A DNA stretch of 64,000 nt from Calothrix sp. 336/3 (lineage in GTDB: Bacteria > Cyanobacteriota > Cyanobacteriia > Cyanobacteriales > Nostocaceae), in the NCBI RefSeq assembly GCF_000734895.2, contig NZ_CP011382.1, positions 2,582,700 through 2,646,699 of the forward strand, written 5' to 3'. Shown one piece after another: positions 62,867 to 64,000 of this stretch (positions are counted from its first letter, which is position 1; every line of letters begins with the position of its first letter). Position numbers and translations under genes: made by a program. The notes under the pieces were generated by a model. That model ran no database searches and had not been told where the DNA came from. It saw only the letters and a list, made by a program, of their open reading frames with translations.

Positions 62867-63538
62867 TCACTGTGGAACTAACTCCGCGATCGCGCTATTT
62901 AAAAATGTCCACAAATGTAAATCGGTAAAATCAGGAATCGCCAGGAAAGCACCAATTTCTATTAATTTATCAGGGTCATGGGTAGAAGCAACACCAATGG
63001 TGGGAATATTTGCCCCCACTGCGGAACGTAGTCCAGAGGGTGAATCTTCTAAAGCAATGGCTTGTTCTGGGGTAATTTCTAATCTTTCTAAGGCAACTCT
63101 ATAGGGAGTGGGGTCAGGTTTAGCTGCGGCTTCTTCTTCCGCTAAAATCACGAGGTGAAAGGTATTTTTTAAATCTAAAACTTCTAGCATATATTCCGCA
63201 TTGGCGCGGGGAGCATTGGTAACTAAAGCTCGTTGAATCCCATGGGTTTCTGTCCAAGTTAATAACTCCTTAAGTCCCGGTAAAGGTTCTAGGGATGGTG
63301 CTTTATCGCGGAATAAGGCTTCTTTTTTATCTGCAAATTCCTCTGCCCTTTCTGTCGATAAATCTGGTAAAATGTCTTTGATGATTTCTGGATTTAATTT
63401 GCCACTAATTCTAGTTTTATAGAAAGTTTCATCAATTTCTAGTCCATGGTGACTCAGCATTTCTTGCCAAGCTAAGTAATGAATTGGGTCTGTGTTCACC
63501 AGAGTGCCATCTAAATCAAACAAAATCGCTTTCAGCAT
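62867..63538 (-). CDS. HAD-family phosphatase (beta-phosphoglucomutase-like)
   Basis: A 223-residue HAD hydrolase of the subfamily with a helical cap after motif I. Motif I is LFDLDGTLVNTD (nucleophile about D8), motif II is ALVTNAPR, motif III the lysine in AAAKPDPTPY, and motif IV IALEDSPSGLRSA. A phosphosugar is the likely substrate, but which one is unknown. It is convergent with the ROK gene and divergent from the nagB-like gene. Confidence 0.88.
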   Translation of the reverse strand: MLKAILFDLDGTLVNTDPIHYLAWQEMLSHHGLEIDETFYKTRISGKLNPEIIKDILPDLSTERAEEFADKKEALFRDKAPSLEPLPGLKELLTWTETHGIQRALVTNAPRANAEYMLEVLDLKNTFHLVILAEEEAAAKPDPTPYRVALERLEITPEQAIALEDSPSGLRSAVGANIPTIGVASTHDPDKLIEIGAFLAIPDFTDLHLWTFLNSAIAELVPQ

Positions 63539-63633
63539 CAGGAATAGTGTAAATAAATGTAAAGTTTATTAACACAGTTTACACCGTTTCATTTTAATTA
63601 GTGACAATTTCCCCAGACTCCCTGCAAAAAAAC

Positions 63634-63718
63634 TATAATTAAAACATAAGATTACGACCACCTATGATAACTAGGGCTTGTAAGGGTGGATTGATAGGTC
63701 TACCCTACAAGTTTTTTT
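63634..63718 (+). promoter_or_regulatory. Promoter-leader-terminator unit (possible attenuator or sRNA) before nagB-like gene
   Basis: A TATAAT box (63634-63639) is followed about 40 bp later by CTTGTAAGGGT (63677-63687) paired with ACCCTACAAG (63702-63711) and seven T residues, a convincing intrinsic terminator with one bulged base. ACCTAT at 63660-63665 can pair with ATAGGT (63694-63699) in the terminator loop, suggesting a pseudoknot or alternative fold. It ends 75 bp before the nagB-like ATG. No good -35 box is visible. Confidence 0.5.
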
Positions 63719-63792
63719 GTCTGTAAGATTAAGGTGTGAATAATCCCAAGTTTTTTCAGGCTATGTCACCTACACCCCACACTTGATCAACA

Positions 63793-64000
63793 ATGTCAGT
63801 CGCCAAAAAATCTTTTTCTGTCGATAATTTGACTGTGGAAATTTATGGCAATGAAGCGGAACTCGCAGCAAATGCCGCAGAATTTACCCATAAATATATA
63901 CAAAATAGACTGCAACAACAACCTGAAGTTAGGGTGATTTTTGCCACAGGAAATTCACAAATACAATTTTTGGAAATTTTCACCCAACTGCCAGAAATTG
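63793..64000 (+). CDS. Glucosamine-6-phosphate deaminase/6-phosphogluconolactonase-like protein, N-terminal part
   Basis: The gene runs off the right edge; 69 codons are visible. The translation MSVAKKSFSVDNLTVEIYGNEA ends in VRVIFATGNSQIQFLEIFTQL, where the ATGNSQ loop is the phosphate-binding motif of the NagB/6PGL family. The GNS form favours a NagB-like isomerase over the lactonase. The family is common in cyanobacteria. The upstream leader suggests attenuation. Confidence 0.75.
   Translation, partial: MSVAKKSFSVDNLTVEIYGNEAELAANAAEFTHKYIQNRLQQQPEVRVIFATGNSQIQFLEIFTQLPEI

Noticed and set aside
1..64000. tRNA or rRNA genes
   Set aside because: I looked for T-loop-like GTTCRANTCC motifs with matching stems in the spacers; the few hits (for example near 34665) lie inside protein-coding genes.

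Overview
The window is chromosomal DNA of a cyanobacterium, probably a filamentous, Nostocales-like one. The octamer GCGATCGC (HIP1) is scattered through most genes. There are oxygenic-photosynthesis genes (psaX, petP, chlG), a tocopherol gene pair, a cyanobacterial Get3d-type ATPase and a cyanophycinase-like protein. Spacers carry the heptamer STRR tracts and small palindromic elements typical of Nostoc relatives. No rRNA, tRNA, CRISPR array, prophage or intact insertion sequence was seen.

Layout. 1-9930 is mixed housekeeping: a cut-off ATP-grasp ligase-like gene, a DMFA2_C-type protein, small proteins, a response regulator, lipA, psaX, a LivH/NatD-type permease, a hybrid histidine kinase and larE. 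10000-14980 is an arsenic cassette: PstS-like binding protein, ArsJ-associated GAPDH, ArsJ and ACR3, preceded by two ArsR-box-like sites. An orphan RppA-type regulator follows at 15236-15925. 16069-27810 holds hisG, a secreted cyanophycinase-like protein, a glycosyltransferase, a tandem CIRCE (HrcA-box) region between two divergent genes, a DMT transporter, a GNAT enzyme, a 2OG-Fe oxygenase and a two-domain cell-wall hydrolase. 28005-36032 has dnaG, yraN, queA, an adenylate cyclase and a TPR protein. 36233-38534 is a Ktr-type potassium uptake pair. 38825-40615 is the tocopherol methyltransferase/prenyltransferase pair. 40682-45403 mixes two intact Uma2-family genes and one Uma2 fragment with cobA, hemD and coaE. 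45914-51657 has tldD, an O-antigen-type ABC permease, petP, get3d and chlG. 51704-64000 has an alcohol dehydrogenase, a peptidoglycan-binding protein, argS, an overlapping ATL/NUDIX pair, cysH, an unannotated 39-codon gene with a perfect ribosome binding site, a sucrase/ferredoxin-like protein, and sugar-phosphate genes (ROK kinase, HAD phosphatase, start of a nagB-like gene behind a possible attenuator).

How genes work together. The arsenic genes form one pathway: GAPDH converts arsenate plus glyceraldehyde-3-phosphate to 1-arseno-3-phosphoglycerate, ArsJ exports it, and ACR3 expels arsenite; the PstS-like protein probably handles the phosphate/arsenate anion outside the membrane. cobA and hemD lie on the tetrapyrrole route, and chlG completes chlorophyll. 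HPT and the methyltransferase act in tocopherol synthesis. KtrA gates KtrB. The least expected signals are regulatory or small: the ArsR-box pair, the tandem CIRCE elements, the nagB leader and the 39-aa gene.
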